Of a stretch of DNA of 9,777 nucleotides, positions 1-6,631 are shown piece after piece. Under the pieces are notes generated by a model. The model was given only the letters and a program-made list of their open reading frames with translations. It did no database searches and was not told where the DNA came from. Each line of letters begins with the position of its first letter. The first letter of the stretch is position 1. A program made the translations under genes and the position numbers. Origin of the DNA: Betaproteobacteria bacterium (GTDB lineage Bacteria > Pseudomonadota > Gammaproteobacteria > Burkholderiales > SG8-39); NCBI GenBank assembly GCA_011391185.1, contig JAABRB010000109.1:1-9777 (forward strand), in the 5' to 3' direction.

Positions 1-957
1 CCGAACTACTGGTACAAGGGCAAGCCGTACCTCGACGGTTTCCGCGCGATCTTTATCCGCAGCTCGTCGGCGCAGGTGGCGGCGGTCCGCGGCGAGCGTG
101 CGCACATCCAGTTCCGCGGCTTCACCCCGGCCGACCGCGACAGCCTGAAGGCGGCGCTGGGCGACAAGATCACGGTGCAGGAGTCGCCCTGGGACTGCAT
201 CCTGCTGGTCGGCATCAACCACGAGAAGAAGCCGTTCGACGACAAAAGGGTGCGCCGCGCGCTGACGCTGGCGCTCGACCGGCACGAGGCGTCGACTGCG
301 CTGTCCAAGATCGCGATCGTCAAGTCGGTCGCCGGGGTGCAGGTGCCGGGCACCCCGTTTGCGACGCCGCCCGAGGAGCTTAACAAGCTCGCCGGCTACT
401 GGACCGATGCCGGCAAGTCGCGCGCCGAGGCGCGCCGCCTGCTGAAGGAAGCCGGGGTGCCGGAAGGCTTCGCGTTCGCCTTCACCAACCGCGGCATTCC
501 GATGCCGTACGAACCGCTCGGCGTCTGGATGATCGACCAGTGGCGCCAGGTCGGCCTGAACGTCAAGCAGGAGGTGATCGAGCCGGCGGCCTACTTCGGC
601 ACCATCCGCAAGGGCGACGCCCAGGTGTTCATGGACTTCCAGTGCGGCTATATCGTCGAGCCCGACCTCGACATGTACAAGTTCCTGTCGAGTGATCGCA
701 ACCCGGCGAACTACGGGCGCTACAAGGACCCGGTGCTGGATGAGCTCTACGACAAGCAGAGCCGCGCCACCAACGTCGAGGAGCGCAAGAAACTGATCCG
801 CCAGTTCGAGAAGAGGCTGCTCGACGAGGAAGCGCACTATCTGATGACCCTGCAGTGGCACCGCATCATCCCGCATTCATCCAAGGTGAAGGGCTGGCAG
901 ATTACGCCGAGCCACTACCTCAACAACACGCTGGACGTGGTCTGGCTGTCAGAGTGA
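1..957 (+). CDS. ABC transporter substrate-binding protein, family 5 (peptide/opine/nickel class), 5'-truncated
   Basis: Periplasmic ligand-capture component of a DppABC/OppABC-class importer. The reading frame is open from base 1 (PNYWYKGKPYLDGFRAIF...), so the gene begins upstream of the window. The GTG at 76 is an internal valine codon, not a start. The 318 visible residues are the C-terminal part, roughly 60% of a usual 500-550-residue protein. Family 5 hallmarks are present: the KPFDDKRVRRALTLALDR segment, the KSRAEARRLLKEAGVPEG segment (the usual A-x-x-LL-x-E-A-G pattern) and the late segment in which YKDPVLDELYDKQ precedes ERKKLIRQFEKRLLDEE. The signal peptide lies outside the window. 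Two permease genes follow after 47 bp on the same strand, so this is one operon. The ligand cannot be told from the sequence: the family binds peptides, nickel, heme, glutathione, opines and sugars. The family call is firm; the substrate is unknown. Confidence 0.93.
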   Translation, partial: PNYWYKGKPYLDGFRAIFIRSSSAQVAAVRGERAHIQFRGFTPADRDSLKAALGDKITVQESPWDCILLVGINHEKKPFDDKRVRRALTLALDRHEASTALSKIAIVKSVAGVQVPGTPFATPPEELNKLAGYWTDAGKSRAEARRLLKEAGVPEGFAFAFTNRGIPMPYEPLGVWMIDQWRQVGLNVKQEVIEPAAYFGTIRKGDAQVFMDFQCGYIVEPDLDMYKFLSSDRNPANYGRYKDPVLDELYDKQSRATNVEERKKLIRQFEKRLLDEEAHYLMTLQWHRIIPHSSKVKGWQITPSHYLNNTLDVVWLSE

Positions 958-969
958 CCCGGGCAGTCG

Positions 970-992
970 CGGCGGTGCGCGCAGCGCCGCCG
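970..992 (+). promoter_or_regulatory. Stable intercistronic hairpin between binding-protein and permease genes
   Basis: CGGCGGTGC (970-978) pairs with GCGCCGCCG (984-992) around a 5-nt loop, giving nine base pairs of which one is G-T and the rest G-C. No T-run follows, so it is not a full intrinsic terminator. In several ABC importer operons a structure here protects the upstream mRNA 3' end or partly stops transcription, so that binding protein exceeds permease. That role is inferred for this case; the base pairing is seen directly. Confidence 0.55.
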
Positions 993-1004
993 GGCTGAAT
1001 CCCG

Positions 1005-1961
1005 ATGCTGCACTACGTCATCAAGCGGCTGCTGCTGATGATCCCGACGCTGTTCGGCGTCGCGGTGCTGATCTTCGTGCTGCTGCGCGTGGTCCCGGGC
1101 GACGTCGTCGAGGCGCGCTACATGACCCAGGGAAGTCAGTTCCAGTCGCAGAATCTGATGGATCTCGAGCGCAAGAAGCTCGGTCTCGACCAGCCGGTGT
1201 GGAAGCAGTTCACCACGTGGATGGCGGGGCTTGCGCGCCTCGACTTCGGCCTGTCGATGTGGACCGGGGCGCCGATCACCGAGGAGATCAAGCTGCGCTT
1301 CGAGCTCTCGCTACAGCTCGCGATCATGGCGACCGTGGTGGCGACGCTGCTGGCGATCCCGCTCGGCATCATCGCCGCGATCAGGCAGGACACCTGGGTG
1401 GACTACGCGGTGCGGGTGTTCTCGATCGCCGGTCTCGCGATGCCGTCGTTCTGGCTCGGCATCCTGATGATCCTGGCGATGCTGATCATCTTCAAGTGGC
1501 TGCCGCCGATGGTCTATACGCCGTTCTGGGTGAACCCCTGGGACAACCTCGCGCAGCTCATCTGGCCGGCGCTCGCCGTCGGCTATCGCTACTCCGCAGT
1601 GGCCACCCGCATGATGCGTTCGGCAATGCTGGAAGTGCTGCGTGAAGACTACATCCGCACCGCGCGCGCCAAGGGGCTGTGGCTGAAGCTGATCCTCACG
1701 CGCCACGCGCTGAAGAACGCGATGCTGCCGGTGATTACCGTGATCGGCCTGGAGTTCGCGTTCCTGATGGGCGGACTGGTGGTCACCGAGCAGGTGTTCA
1801 ACCTGAACGGCCTGGGGATGCTGTTCGTCGAGGCGATCTCGCACCGCGACTACACCCTCACCCAGGCGCTGGTGCTGATCGTCGCATCGGTGTTCATCTT
1901 CGTGAACTTCGCAACCGACATCGCCTACGCCTGGCTCGACCCGCGCATCCGCTACAGCTAG
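1005..1961 (+). CDS. ABC transporter permease, DppB/GsiC type
   Basis: First inner-membrane permease of the peptide/nickel-class importer, 318 residues, a normal length for the family. The N-terminus MLHYVIKRLLLMIPTLFGV is the typical DppB opening with the first membrane helix (about residues 9-30) and supports the ATG at 1005, although no clear Shine-Dalgarno sequence precedes it. Further helices are near 102-126, 135-162, 180-200, 240-265 and 283-305. The cytoplasmic EAA-type loop that docks the ATPase is present as DYIRTARAKGL (residues 215-225). The C-terminus ends DPRIRYS, usual for the family. It lies 47 bp after the binding-protein gene and 2 bp before the second permease gene. The alternative frames overlapping it are GC-rich shadow frames. 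The transported substrate is not determinable. Confidence 0.95.
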   Translation: MLHYVIKRLLLMIPTLFGVAVLIFVLLRVVPGDVVEARYMTQGSQFQSQNLMDLERKKLGLDQPVWKQFTTWMAGLARLDFGLSMWTGAPITEEIKLRFELSLQLAIMATVVATLLAIPLGIIAAIRQDTWVDYAVRVFSIAGLAMPSFWLGILMILAMLIIFKWLPPMVYTPFWVNPWDNLAQLIWPALAVGYRYSAVATRMMRSAMLEVLREDYIRTARAKGLWLKLILTRHALKNAMLPVITVIGLEFAFLMGGLVVTEQVFNLNGLGMLFVEAISHRDYTLTQALVLIVASVFIFVNFATDIAYAWLDPRIRYS

Positions 1962-1963
1962 CC

Positions 1964-2863
1964 ATGTCCGTCACCCGAGAAACCCTCGAGCAGCTCGCCC
2001 GCACGGAAGCGCCGCGCGCGCGCTGGCTACAGGGGACTCTCGACTTCGCCCGGCAGCGGCCACTCGGTGCGATCGGCGCCGTGATGATCGTGGTGATGGT
2101 GCTGGTTGCGCTCACCGCGCAATGGCTTGCGCCCTACGACGCGCTCACGACCGACTACGGCGCCATGCTGGCGGCGCCGGACGGCAAGCACTGGCTCGGC
2201 ACCGACGCCTACGGCCGCGACGTGTACTCGCGCATGGTCTACGGCTCGCGCACCGCGCTCATCGTCGGCCTCGGGGCGTCGTTCATCGGCGCGACGCTCG
2301 GCGCGCTCATAGGCGTTGCGAGTGCTTACTTCGGCGGCCGCATCGACCTCATCGTGCAGCGCATCATGGACGTGCTGATCTCTTTTCCGTTGATCATCCT
2401 GGCGCTTGCCGTGGTGGCGATCCTCGGCACCGGGGTGGAAAACGTGATTCTCGCCATCGCCATCCCGATGATTCCGCGCTGCGCGCGCGTGGTGCGCTCG
2501 AGCGCCCTGGCGGTGCGCGAGATGCCCTACGTCGACGCGGCGCGCGCCGCCGGGTTCACCGACGCGCGAATCGTGCTGCGCCACATGCTGCCGAACGTGA
2601 TGGCCCCCTACCTCATCATGCTGACCGCGTTCCTCGGCCAGGCGATCCTGTTGGAGGCGTCGCTCTCGTTCCTCGGCCTCGGCGTGCAGGAGCCGGTCGC
2701 GGCCTGGGGCCTGATGCTGCGCGGCGCAGCGGTGGAGTTCGCCGAGACCGCACCGTGGATGGCGTTCTTTCCGGGCCTCGCGATCAGCCTGGCGGTGTTC
2801 GCCTTCAACCTGTTCGGCGATTCGCTGCGCGACGCGCTCGACCCTCGCCTGCGCACGCAGTAG
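1964..2863 (+). CDS. ABC transporter permease, DppC type
   Basis: Second permease of the same importer, 299 residues. The frame is open back to 1679, but that stretch overlaps the DppB-type gene and encodes low-complexity Arg/Ala/Pro-rich peptide. The ATG at 1964 (MSVTRETLEQLARTEAPRARW) gives a normal DppC length with a short cytoplasmic tail before the first helix (about 33-54). DppC hallmarks are HWLGTDAYGRDVYSRMVYGSRTAL after the first periplasmic segment, the EAA loop PYVDAARAAGF (residues 188-198), LEASLSFLGLGVQEP and the ending DPRLRTQ. Its start is 2 bp beyond the upstream stop and has no good Shine-Dalgarno, so translation is probably coupled. No ATPase gene follows. The next gene is convergent, so the operon ends here. 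Confidence 0.95.
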   Translation: MSVTRETLEQLARTEAPRARWLQGTLDFARQRPLGAIGAVMIVVMVLVALTAQWLAPYDALTTDYGAMLAAPDGKHWLGTDAYGRDVYSRMVYGSRTALIVGLGASFIGATLGALIGVASAYFGGRIDLIVQRIMDVLISFPLIILALAVVAILGTGVENVILAIAIPMIPRCARVVRSSALAVREMPYVDAARAAGFTDARIVLRHMLPNVMAPYLIMLTAFLGQAILLEASLSFLGLGVQEPVAAWGLMLRGAAVEFAETAPWMAFFPGLAISLAVFAFNLFGDSLRDALDPRLRTQ

Positions 2864-3001
2864 CAGCGGTCAGATCAACGGATAACGAAGCGGAGAATCA
2901 ATCTTGCCTGTGTCACGCGCCTGGCCGGGCGCCCGGTTCGAATACCAGCCCACGTAGCGAACGAGGTGCGCGGAGACCTCGGTCATGGGGTGCGCCACCC
3001 G
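2864..3001. other. Convergent intergenic spacer with inverted repeats; possible weak bidirectional terminator
   Basis: This 138-bp gap separates the 3' ends of the DppC-type permease and the GMC oxidoreductase. It holds a perfect 12-bp palindrome CCGGGCGCCCGG (2925-2936), a 6-bp stem CGAGGT/ACCTCG with an 8-nt loop (2962-2981), and a bulged stem GCGCCACC/GGTgGGCGC (2992-3016) that spans the GMC stop codon. None is followed by a T-run on either strand, so factor-independent termination is weakly supported. I see no credible gene in the gap. Confidence 0.3.
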
Positions 3002-4633
3002 TCAACCGGTGGGCGCCAGAGGCGCGCGACCACGAATCAGGTCGGAGGCCCGCTCCGCAATCATGATCACGGTTGCGTTGATGTTACCGCTGACGAGGTC
3101 GGGCATCACCGACGCATCCACCACGCGCAGGCCGTCGACACCCCGTACCCGAAGCTCGGGGTCGACGACCGACGCGTCGTCCGCGCCCATGCGGCACGTC
3201 CCTGCCGGATGATGCACCGTGATCATCTGCTTGCGAATGAACGCGTCGAGCGCCGCGTCGCTCGTGACATCCGGTCCCGGCGCAATCTCTTCGGCACGGA
3301 ATGTGTCGAGGGGCGTCAACATCGTGATCTCGCGCGCGAGCCTGAGGCCTTCGCGCAGCGTCCGGACGTCCTTGTCGGTGGCGAAGAAGTTTCCCTGCAG
3401 GCGCACCGGCGCGCGCGGATCGGCCGACGTGAGCGCAACGAAGCCGCGGCTTTCCGGGTGCAGCAGGATCGCCCGGCAGCCGAATCCGTCGCGCCACGCG
3501 GGCCGGATTCCCGGGAACCACGGCCGCGCGCCCATCGGAACGGCACGGGTCAGGAACTGGATGTCGGGCACCTCGAGGTCCGGCTTGGTCTTGAGAAATG
3601 CGGTCAGTCCACCCGGAAAGTCGGTGGCCGGTCCCGTTCCGGTGAGATAGGCCCGCGGGATGTCGAAGGCCACGCGATCGAAGCGCATGCGACGGTGGAA
3701 CGGTCCCGGCGCAGTGCGGTTGTAATCGACGATCGCGGAAGCATGATCCTGCAGGTTCTTTCCGACCGCGGGAACGCCTACGAGCGTCTTCAGTCCGTGG
3801 GTGCGGAGCTCGTCCGGGGGGCCGACACCGGATACCATTAGCAACTGCGGCGTGTTGATGACGCCGCCAGCAAGCAGGACTTCCCGTTCCGCGCGGATGA
3901 GCCGCGTCCCCCCGTGCTGCGCGACCTCAACCCCGACCGCCCGGTTCCTCTCGAACACGACGCGCATGGCCTGTGCGTGGATGCGGAGCGTCAGGTTCGG
4001 CCGTTGCCGGACGGGTTTCAGGTACGCCGCTGCGGCGCTATGCCGCAAGCCGTTCTTGATGGTCTGCTGGACCCGAAAGAACCCGAGGTTATCCGGGCCG
4101 TTGTAGTCGACACCGGTCGGGTATCCGGCAGCGCGACCGGCCTCGATGTAGGCGTCGATCAGCGGGTCGTCGTACTGCGACTCCCGCACTGAGAGCGGCC
4201 CCGCGCCGCCGCGATAGGCGTCGTCACCCTTCTCCCAGCTTTCGGCGCGCTTGAAGTACGGCAGGACGTGCGCATATGACCAGTCCTGCAGTCCGTCGCG
4301 CGCCCAGCGCGCGAAGTCCCCCGGGTGCCCGCGCACGTACGCCATCGCATTGGTGGAGGAGCAGCCGCCCAGCACCTTTCCGCGGGCACACTCTATTCGC
4401 CGGCCGTCGACGTGCGGCTCGGGTCCGTAGAAATAGCCCCAGTCGTGCCGCCGCTCCATCAGGATCTTGACCCACCCCAGCGGGATGTGCAGCCACGGAT
4501 CGCGATCGGGGCCACCGGCTTCGAGAACGAGGACGCGCGTTCCGGAGTCCTCACTGAGGCGGTTCGCCAATACGCAACCGGCGGAGCCTGCGCCGACGAT
4601 GACGTAGTCGAAGACTTCCGAGGTGCGAGCCAT
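3002..4633 (-). CDS. GMC-family FAD-dependent oxidoreductase (choline dehydrogenase-like)
   Basis: Flavoenzyme that probably oxidises an alcohol to an aldehyde. I chose the ATG at 4633 (MARTSEVFDYVIVG, 543 residues) because AGGGTG lies just upstream and the FAD-binding fold starts at once. A GTG at 4681 would add 16 residues unlike the family. Visible parts are the Rossmann motif GAGSAG (14-19), the ribose-binding E38 in LVLEAGG, GMC signature 1 GKVLGGCSSTNA (85-96), and signature 2 ending TPQLLMVSGVGP. The C-terminal catalytic pair falls at H475 in HPAGTCRMG and N519 in SGNINATVIMIAERA. Length matches BetA-type dehydrogenases. T94 stands where choline oxidase has the histidine that bonds FAD covalently, so FAD should be non-covalent. 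No signal peptide is seen, so it is probably cytoplasmic. It is divergent from the TRAP/dioxygenase operon, suggesting a shared pathway. Substrate is unknown; automatic labels of choline dehydrogenase would be unsafe, as betB/betI are not nearby. Confidence 0.93.
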   Translation of the reverse strand: MARTSEVFDYVIVGAGSAGCVLANRLSEDSGTRVLVLEAGGPDRDPWLHIPLGWVKILMERRHDWGYFYGPEPHVDGRRIECARGKVLGGCSSTNAMAYVRGHPGDFARWARDGLQDWSYAHVLPYFKRAESWEKGDDAYRGGAGPLSVRESQYDDPLIDAYIEAGRAAGYPTGVDYNGPDNLGFFRVQQTIKNGLRHSAAAAYLKPVRQRPNLTLRIHAQAMRVVFERNRAVGVEVAQHGGTRLIRAEREVLLAGGVINTPQLLMVSGVGPPDELRTHGLKTLVGVPAVGKNLQDHASAIVDYNRTAPGPFHRRMRFDRVAFDIPRAYLTGTGPATDFPGGLTAFLKTKPDLEVPDIQFLTRAVPMGARPWFPGIRPAWRDGFGCRAILLHPESRGFVALTSADPRAPVRLQGNFFATDKDVRTLREGLRLAREITMLTPLDTFRAEEIAPGPDVTSDAALDAFIRKQMITVHHPAGTCRMGADDASVVDPELRVRGVDGLRVVDASVMPDLVSGNINATVIMIAERASDLIRGRAPLAPTG

Positions 4634-4664
4634 GTTCACCCTGTTTGGTGCGACCAGGGATGGA

Positions 4665-4694
4665 AGGGTACCCGTCCGCACCAGTCGAGTGCAA
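4665..4694 (-). promoter_or_regulatory. Weak candidate promoter for the GMC oxidoreductase gene
   Basis: On the minus strand TTGCAC (4694-4689) and TACCCT (4670-4665) are 18 bp apart and would start transcription about 25 nt before the ATG at 4633. Each hexamer matches only about half of the sigma-70 consensus, so this is a position guess, not a firm call. Confidence 0.2.
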
Positions 4695-4742
4695 TTCGAA
4701 GCCGCGTGACGTGTGCCACCGTGCAGCGCGCCGTCGGCTTCC

Positions 4743-4751
4743 TGCTATATT
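4743..4751 (+). promoter_or_regulatory. Extended -10 promoter candidate for the TRAP operon
   Basis: TGC-TATATT reads as an extended -10 element (TGn followed by a hexamer differing from TATAAT in one position) in otherwise GC-rich sequence. Transcription would start near 4758, leaving a leader of about 30 nt before the dctQ ATG. No good -35 hexamer is seen 16-18 bp upstream, which an extended -10 can tolerate. The location in the divergent spacer supports it. Confidence 0.5.
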
Positions 4752-4770
4752 GGCCCGTCGACCGGTGCAC

Positions 4771-4778
4771 GGGGAGGA
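4771..4778 (+). promoter_or_regulatory. Ribosome binding site deciding the dctQ start
   Basis: GGGGAGGA lies 10 nt before the ATG at 4789. It settles the start there and rules out the 48-residue upstream extension of the same frame, which would overlap the GMC start region. Confidence 0.7.
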
Positions 4779-4788
4779 CCGTCGAACC

Positions 4789-5328
4789 ATGAGAATTGAC
4801 GCTGTCACCGAAACACGGCTGGTGCGGATCGTGCGACATGCCGAGCGCGTGATCCGGCATCTTCTCGCGTTCATCGCGGTGAGCCTCGTGCTCCTCAATG
4901 TCGTCGGATCGATCGGCCGCTACACGGATTTCTACACGATCTCCTGGGCCGACGAGGTGCAGGTGTTCATGCTGGTCTGGGGAGTAGCCCTCGGTGCGTT
5001 CGTCGTCAGCCTCAGAAAAGCGCATCTGACGATGGATATCCTGGTCACGTCGCTTCCCAGGCGGATGCAGCGCCTGCTCGAAGTCCTGATCGCGACGGTC
5101 TCCACGCTGGTGCTGGGGTTCGTGATCGTCCAGTCCTGGGACTTCATCGGGCTGATGGCGAACATCGATCAGCGCAGCATGGCGGCCGCCCTGCCGATGA
5201 CGATCCCGCACAGCGCAGTGCTGGTCGGTTTCGCCGCGATGATCCTCGCGCTGCTGGTGCGCGCATATCTGGGACTGCATGGCGTCGATGTGAACGCGGC
5301 GCTCGACGCGCCACGCAGCAAGGGATAG
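4789..5328 (+). CDS. dctQ: TRAP transporter small permease subunit, DctQ family
   Basis: Small integral-membrane subunit of a tripartite ATP-independent periplasmic transporter, which partners the large permease to import an organic acid using an ion gradient. 179 residues, normal for DctQ. Four membrane helices are visible near residues 22-44, 55-75, 95-117 and 137-160. The family pattern SWADEVQ before helix 2 and LRKAHLTMDIL after it are present. The start ATG at 4789 has a strong Shine-Dalgarno; the in-frame GTG at 4645 would add residues with no membrane or family character. First gene of the operon: 3 bp separate it from dctM. The symbol is the family name; the substrate is not shown to be a C4-dicarboxylate. 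Confidence 0.92.
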   Translation: MRIDAVTETRLVRIVRHAERVIRHLLAFIAVSLVLLNVVGSIGRYTDFYTISWADEVQVFMLVWGVALGAFVVSLRKAHLTMDILVTSLPRRMQRLLEVLIATVSTLVLGFVIVQSWDFIGLMANIDQRSMAAALPMTIPHSAVLVGFAAMILALLVRAYLGLHGVDVNAALDAPRSKG

Positions 5329-5331
5329 GCC

Positions 5332-6606
5332 GTGCCGCTCGTGCTAGTCCTGCTGCCGGTGGTCCTGCTCGTCGCCGGCTTTCCGATATTCATCGTGCTG
5401 CTCTCCGCCGGCACGGCGTTCGTCGTTTTTGTCGCCAAGGTTCCGGCGACCGTCCTGCACCAGGTGTTTTACGGCGGGCTCGAGAACTACCCGCTGCTCG
5501 CCGTGCCGTTCTTTCTTTTCGCCGGCGAGATCATGTCGCAGGGCGGCATCGCGCGGCGAATCGTCGACTGGGTCCTCGCCATCGTCGGCGGCATCCGGGG
5601 TTCGCTCGCAGTGACGACTGTGGGTACCGCGGCGGTGATCGGATCGATGTCGGGGTCCGGGCCGGCCGACACCGCAACCGTTGGCCGCCTGCTGCTGCCC
5701 GCGCTGCATCGCGCCGGGTACGATGAGCGCTTCGCCGCGGGGCTGGTCACTTCGATCGGAGCGGTCGCAATCGTGATCCCGCCCTCCATCGCGATGATCA
5801 TCTTCGGTGCGGCCGCCGAGCAGTCGGTGCCGCGCCTGTTCGCTGCCGGGATCGTGCCCGGAATCCTCATCACCGGCATCGTGATCATCTACTCGGTGTG
5901 GTATGCACGCCGGCACGGGATCCGGGACGGTGGCACGGTACAGTCCATCGGCGTCCTCAGGGCGACCGTCGCGGGAATTTGGGCGCTCGGCATGCCCGTG
6001 GTGATTCTGGGAGGGATCTACACCGGGCTTTTCTCACCGACGGAGTCAGCCGCGGTCGCCGTGGTCTATGCGGTCTTCGTCGCGCGTTATATCTATCGCG
6101 ACGTCAGCTGGAGGCAGATCTGGGACATCGCCTCCGAGTCGATGTTCCGCACGGCGCAGATCTTCGTGATTGTCGCCGCAGCAGCCGTGTTCTCCTGGAT
6201 GCTGACGATAAGCGGCGCCGGTGCCCAGGCCGCAAAGTTCATTGCCGCCTTCGGCGCTTCGCCCTGGGCGGTGCTGCTGGCGATCAACATCCTGCTGCTG
6301 ATGCTCGGCTGCGTCATCGACCCGATCTCGGCCATCCTCGTCCTGACGCCGATCCTGATGCCGATCGTGAAGCACGCCGGCATCGACCCGGTTCAGTTCG
6401 GCATCATCATGACCGTCAATCTGTCTATTGGCATGTTCACGCCGCCGTTTGGGCTTAATATCTTCGTCGCACAGTCCGTCCTGGAAATTCCGCTCAGGAC
6501 GGTCTACCAGGGGTTGGCGCCGTTCATCCTGCTACAGATCCTGGCGCTTGCGATCATCACTTACGTCCCGCCGATCAGCCTCTGGGCGACGCGGTGGGTG
6601 GGGTAG
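5332..6606 (+). CDS. dctM: TRAP transporter large permease subunit, DctM family
   Basis: Large inner-membrane subunit that forms the translocation path of the TRAP transporter. 424 residues, the standard length, almost all hydrophobic with about 11-12 membrane segments. Conserved segments are ENYPLLAVPFFLFAGEIMSQGG near the N-terminus, GSMSGSGPADTATVG (104-118), IPPSIAMIIFG, GLFSPTESAAVAVVYA (232-247), the CVIDPISAILVLTPILMPI loop and FTPPFGLNIF (369-378). The start is GTG at 5332, preceded by AAGGGA, which overlaps the end of dctQ. That places the start 3 bp past the dctQ stop and suggests coupled translation. It belongs to the IT superfamily of ion-coupled transporters. Separate Q and M genes, not a fused QM, are present. 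Confidence 0.96.
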   Translation: MPLVLVLLPVVLLVAGFPIFIVLLSAGTAFVVFVAKVPATVLHQVFYGGLENYPLLAVPFFLFAGEIMSQGGIARRIVDWVLAIVGGIRGSLAVTTVGTAAVIGSMSGSGPADTATVGRLLLPALHRAGYDERFAAGLVTSIGAVAIVIPPSIAMIIFGAAAEQSVPRLFAAGIVPGILITGIVIIYSVWYARRHGIRDGGTVQSIGVLRATVAGIWALGMPVVILGGIYTGLFSPTESAAVAVVYAVFVARYIYRDVSWRQIWDIASESMFRTAQIFVIVAAAAVFSWMLTISGAGAQAAKFIAAFGASPWAVLLAINILLLMLGCVIDPISAILVLTPILMPIVKHAGIDPVQFGIIMTVNLSIGMFTPPFGLNIFVAQSVLEIPLRTVYQGLAPFILLQILALAIITYVPPISLWATRWVG

Positions 6607-6622
6607 AAAACCGAAACGGATT

Positions 6623-6629
6623 GGAGGAG
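6623..6629 (+). promoter_or_regulatory. Strong ribosome binding site of dctP
   Basis: GGAGGAG just before the ATG at 6632 is the closest match to the anti-Shine-Dalgarno in the operon. It fixes the start at MKPVSAAK and excludes the 68-residue upstream extension that would overlap dctM. Confidence 0.75.
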
Positions 6630-6631
6630 AC

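Noticed and set aside
76..957. Complete 293-residue protein starting at GTG 76
   Set aside because: The frame is open to base 1 and the residues before 76 continue the binding-protein fold; GTG 76 is an internal valine.
1679..1963. 95-residue N-terminal extension of the DppC-type permease
   Set aside because: It overlaps the upstream permease gene in another frame and reads as Arg/Ala/Pro-rich shadow sequence; the ATG at 1964 gives the family's usual N-terminus.
2027..2584. 185-residue minus-strand frame opposite the DppC-type gene
   Set aside because: Arg/His/Ala/Asp-rich composition typical of an antisense shadow in GC-rich DNA; no domain recognised and the + strand gene is certain.
2925..2960. 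Possible tRNA 3' end because of GGTTCGAATACC
   Set aside because: The base expected to pair as C61 is A, the T-stem does not form, and no matching acceptor, D or anticodon arm is found upstream.
2122..3066. 314-residue + strand frame overlapping the DppC-type gene and the spacer
   Set aside because: Arg/Ala/His-rich out-of-frame shadow with no recognisable motif.
2966..3841. 291-residue + strand frame opposite the GMC gene
   Set aside because: Antisense to a well-supported gene with all GMC motifs; composition is shadow-like.
4636..5280. 214-residue minus-strand frame across the divergent spacer and dctQ
   Set aside because: Asp/His/Arg-rich shadow opposite dctQ; no family resemblance and it would cover the promoter region.
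5344..5916. 190-residue minus-strand frame opposite dctM
   Set aside because: Composition is an antisense shadow of a hydrophobic gene (Asp/His/Arg/Gly-rich), with no domain.
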